The position numbers and the translations under genes are program-made. The notes beneath the pieces were generated by a model, which was not told where the DNA came from, made no database searches, and saw only the letters and a program-made list of their open reading frames with translations. From an uncultured Rhodospirillaceae bacterium (GTDB taxonomy: Bacteria > Pseudomonadota > Alphaproteobacteria > CAAGCB01 > CAG-977): 14,956 nt of DNA. Location: positions 1 to 14,956 of the forward strand of contig USCC01000050.1 in assembly GCA_900553035.1 (NCBI GenBank), read 5' to 3'. Each line of letters starts with the position of its first letter. Positions within the stretch are counted from its first letter, which is position 1. This document shows positions 12,818 to 14,956 of this stretch, one piece after another.

Positions 12818-13978
12818 ATGGTCAAGTGCGCCGTTCTGATTGTTGCTGCGGGAAGAGGACACCGTTTCGGCGGCGAGATGCCGAAACAGTACCGGATGCT
12901 GGCCGGACGGCCGGTACTGAGGCACAGTCTGGGTGTTTTCTGTGCCCATCCGGCCATTTCGTCGGTTCGTGCGGTCATTCATCCCGACGACATGCCTTTA
13001 TATGCCATGGCCGCAGAGGGGCTTCCCGTCCTGCCGCCCGTTTCCGGCGGCGCGACACGGCAGGATTCGGTGCGTCTGGGGCTTGAAAGCCTGCGGGAGG
13101 AAGCGGCGGATATTGTTCTGATTCACGACGGCGCGCGCCCGTTTGTCGATTTCGGAGTCATCACCCGGGCGATTCGCGGCGTTTCCGAACATCAGGGCGC
13201 TGTTCCCGCTCTGCCCGTCACCGATACGATCAAAGCCGCGTCCGGCAGGAACGGCCTGACCGTCATTGAAAAAACCGTGGACCGCACCGGCCTGTGGCGC
13301 GTTCAGACGCCGCAGGCTTTTCCCTATGCCGAAATCCGGGCAGCGCATGAAAAGGCCGCGGGAAAAGAGCTGACGGACGACGCCTGTGTCGCAGAGGAAA
13401 ACGGCATGCGGGTGATCCTGGTCGGCGGCGCCGAGGAAAATTTCAAAATAACGACCTCGGATGATTTAAGACGCGCCGAAGAACGTCTCTCTGGCCGGAA
13501 GCCCGATATCCGCACAGCCACCGGATTTGATGTCCACGCGTTTGAGGAAGGCTCTTTTGTCACACTGTGCGGCGTTCGGGTACCGCATGACAAAGGACTG
13601 AAAGGCCATTCGGATGCCGATGTGGCGCTTCATGCGCTGACGGACGCCTTATTGGGGGCCATCGGGTCGGGCGACATCGGTCTCCACTTCCCGCCGTCGG
13701 AGATGAAATGGAAAGGTGCGGATTCGGGACAGTTCCTGCGGCATGCCGTTATGCTGGCGCGCGGGCTGAACGCCGAAATTCTGAACGCCGACGTTACCCT
13801 GATCGGTGAACGGCCGAAAATCGGGCCGCACCGTCTGGAAATGACGGAAAGGCTTGCGGCGCTTCTGGACATTCCGGCGGAGCGAGTCAGTGTCAAGGCA
13901 ACAACAACCGAACAGCTGGGCTTCACGGGTCGCCGCGAAGGTCTTGCCGCCCAGGCCTGTGTCACGGTACGTCTGTAG
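12818..13978 (+). CDS. ispDF: Bifunctional isoprenoid enzyme IspD/IspF
   Basis: Encodes 386 residues, a fusion of two steps of the methylerythritol phosphate pathway to isopentenyl diphosphate. The IspD half (about 1-225), 2-C-methyl-D-erythritol 4-phosphate cytidylyltransferase, shows AAGRGHRFGGEMPKQY (10-25) with R16 and K23, SGGATRQDSV, HDGARP (103-108) and RVQTPQAF. The IspF half (about 230-386), 2-C-methyl-D-erythritol 2,4-cyclodiphosphate synthase, shows GFDVHAF with metal ligands D238 and H240, HSDADVALHALTD with H272, and TTTEQLGFTGR (363-372). Both halves look intact. The fusion is characteristic of Alphaproteobacteria and some Epsilonproteobacteria. AAGGAGG lies 7 bases before the ATG. 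It ends with TAG, showing that TAG functions as a stop in this genome. Confidence 0.97.
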   Translation: MVKCAVLIVAAGRGHRFGGEMPKQYRMLAGRPVLRHSLGVFCAHPAISSVRAVIHPDDMPLYAMAAEGLPVLPPVSGGATRQDSVRLGLESLREEAADIVLIHDGARPFVDFGVITRAIRGVSEHQGAVPALPVTDTIKAASGRNGLTVIEKTVDRTGLWRVQTPQAFPYAEIRAAHEKAAGKELTDDACVAEENGMRVILVGGAEENFKITTSDDLRRAEERLSGRKPDIRTATGFDVHAFEEGSFVTLCGVRVPHDKGLKGHSDADVALHALTDALLGAIGSGDIGLHFPPSEMKWKGADSGQFLRHAVMLARGLNAEILNADVTLIGERPKIGPHRLEMTERLAALLDIPAERVSVKATTTEQLGFTGRREGLAAQACVTVRL

Positions 13979-14037
13979 CCTTTTTCCCTCTCCCTTCTGC
14001 GGCAACGATCCGGTATGATAACGCAAGTGTGAACAGC

Positions 14038-14042
14038 GGAGG
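14038..14042 (+). promoter_or_regulatory. Ribosome binding site deciding the start at 14050
   Basis: GGAGG lies 7 bases before the ATG at 14050, and the alternative GTG at 14029 is upstream of it, so the ATG is preferred. Confidence 0.6.
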
Positions 14043-14049
14043 AAAAAGG

Positions 14050-14901
14050 ATGAAGCATGTTCTTCTGCCGGACGGGACATCCGTTCCGGCCATTGGACAG
14101 GGGACGTGGCGGCTGGGCGATGTTCCGGCGTGTGCGACTCAGGAAACGGAAGCTCTGCGTCAGGGTGTGTCTTTGGGCATGGCTTTGATTGACACGGCGG
14201 AAATGTATGGCGAAGGCCGTTCCGAACGTCTGGTCGGCCGGGCGGTGGAAATATTGCCCCGCGGCGATGTGTTCCTGGTTTCCAAAGTGCTTCCCTCAAA
14301 CGCCGGGTATGACCGTATTTTCCGCAGCTGTGATGCCAGTCTGAAAAATCTGGGGACGGATTATCTGGATTTGTATCTTCTGCACTGGCGGAGCAGCGTT
14401 CCTTTGGAGGAAACGGTCGCCGCCATGGAAGAGCTTGTCGCCGCCGGAAAAATACGGCGCTGGGGCGTTTCCAATTTCGATATTGATGATATGGAAGAGC
14501 TGTGGAGTCTCCCGGACGGAAAGAACTGTGCCGTCAATCAGGTTCTGTACCATATCGGGTCACGGGGAGTTGAGTACAGCCTGCTGCCGTGGATGCGTGA
14601 ACGCGGTATCGCGCTGATGGCCTACTGTCCTCTGGCAATCGGCGGGAAACTCAGGCGGGAGCTGTACGGGCATCCCGTCCTTCGGGACATTGCGGCGGCG
14701 CATCATGCTTCGGTGCCGCAGATTATGCTGGCCTTTCTGATTCGCGGCGGCGGAGTCATTGCCATTCCGCGGACGGGCAATCCCGAACATACCCGCGAAA
14801 ATGCCGCGGCGGGAGATATTGAACTGACCGGCGGGGAAATCGACCGCATTAATGCCGTGCTCCCCGCGCCGGCGCATAAGGTACGGCTGGACATGCAATA
14901 A
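14050..14901 (+). CDS. Aldo/keto reductase
   Basis: Encodes 283 residues from the ATG at 14050, which has GGAGG 7 bases upstream; the in-frame GTG at 14029 would add seven residues. Aldo/keto reductases are cytoplasmic NADPH-dependent TIM-barrel enzymes that reduce aldehydes and ketones. The catalytic tetrad is visible: D48 in LIDTAEMYGEG, Y53 in the same motif, K79 in FLVSKVLPSN and H112 in LYLLHW. The later GVSNFD, VNQVLYHIGSRGVEY and cofactor-binding IPRTGNPEHTRENAAA are intact. The sequence resembles the small-aldehyde and diketogluconate-type bacterial group; the substrate is not determinable here. It follows ispDF by 71 bases on the same strand, possibly with its own weak -10 (TATGAT, 14014-14019), and ends at a terminator at the window edge. 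Confidence 0.94.
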   Translation: MKHVLLPDGTSVPAIGQGTWRLGDVPACATQETEALRQGVSLGMALIDTAEMYGEGRSERLVGRAVEILPRGDVFLVSKVLPSNAGYDRIFRSCDASLKNLGTDYLDLYLLHWRSSVPLEETVAAMEELVAAGKIRRWGVSNFDIDDMEELWSLPDGKNCAVNQVLYHIGSRGVEYSLLPWMRERGIALMAYCPLAIGGKLRRELYGHPVLRDIAAAHHASVPQIMLAFLIRGGGVIAIPRTGNPEHTRENAAAGDIELTGGEIDRINAVLPAPAHKVRLDMQ

Positions 14902-14956
14902 AAAAAGCGGGCGAAAGAAAAGCGGCCTCCTTTTGACGTGCGCCGCTTTTTTTGGG
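14900..14956 (+). terminator. Rho-independent terminator after the aldo/keto reductase gene
   Basis: AAAAGCGGC (14918-14926) pairs with GCCGCTTTT (14942-14950), giving a nine-bp stem with a 15-base loop, followed by a run of Ts to 14953. An upstream A-rich copy (14900-14910, ending AGCGG) can pair with the same 3' arm as an alternative longer-loop stem. The element starts right at the stop codon and may be read from either strand. Confidence 0.7.

Overview
The window looks like a chromosomal segment of an alphaproteobacterium of moderate-to-high G+C. Three things support this: the block dusB / (ntrC-type regulator) / trkA / hfq / hflX on one strand, a fused ispDF next to dusB, and gltX divergent from comEC. 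All three are arrangements known from Alphaproteobacteria. A finer placement (for example an uncultured host-associated lineage) is a guess from the compactness and the MIF-like gene.

Layout. 1-308 (minus): an HxlR-type regulator cut by an in-frame TAG, with a near-perfect palindrome over its probable promoter. 309-634: non-coding. 635-1435 (plus): an uncharacterised two-helix membrane protein. 1496-1655: a 74-bp sequence present twice in the non-coding gap. 1660-2613 (minus): a two-gene unit with a MIF/tautomerase homologue followed by a small lipoprotein. 2754-3014 (plus): a small membrane protein with a TTG start. 3268-4729 (minus): gltX with a strong terminator. 4826-7039 (plus): comEC without a nuclease-type C-terminal domain, ending tail-to-tail on the next operon. 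7036-12750 (minus): one tightly packed operon, dusB, fis-like gene, trkA, HAD phosphatase, hfq, hflX and an inositol-monophosphatase family gene. 12818-13978 (plus): ispDF. 14050-14901 (plus): an aldo/keto reductase, then a terminator at the window edge.

How it fits together. Most of the window is housekeeping: tRNA charging and modification (gltX, dusB), RNA and ribosome control (hfq, hflX), K+ uptake (trkA), isoprenoid synthesis (ispDF) and DNA uptake (comEC). The most notable point is between dusB and trkA. Many alphaproteobacteria carry ntrB-ntrC-ntrY-ntrX there. Here only a 102-residue stand-alone Fis/NtrC-type DNA-binding protein remains, with overlapping codons on both sides. The result copies the dusB-fis operon of Gammaproteobacteria, in a genome that looks alphaproteobacterial.
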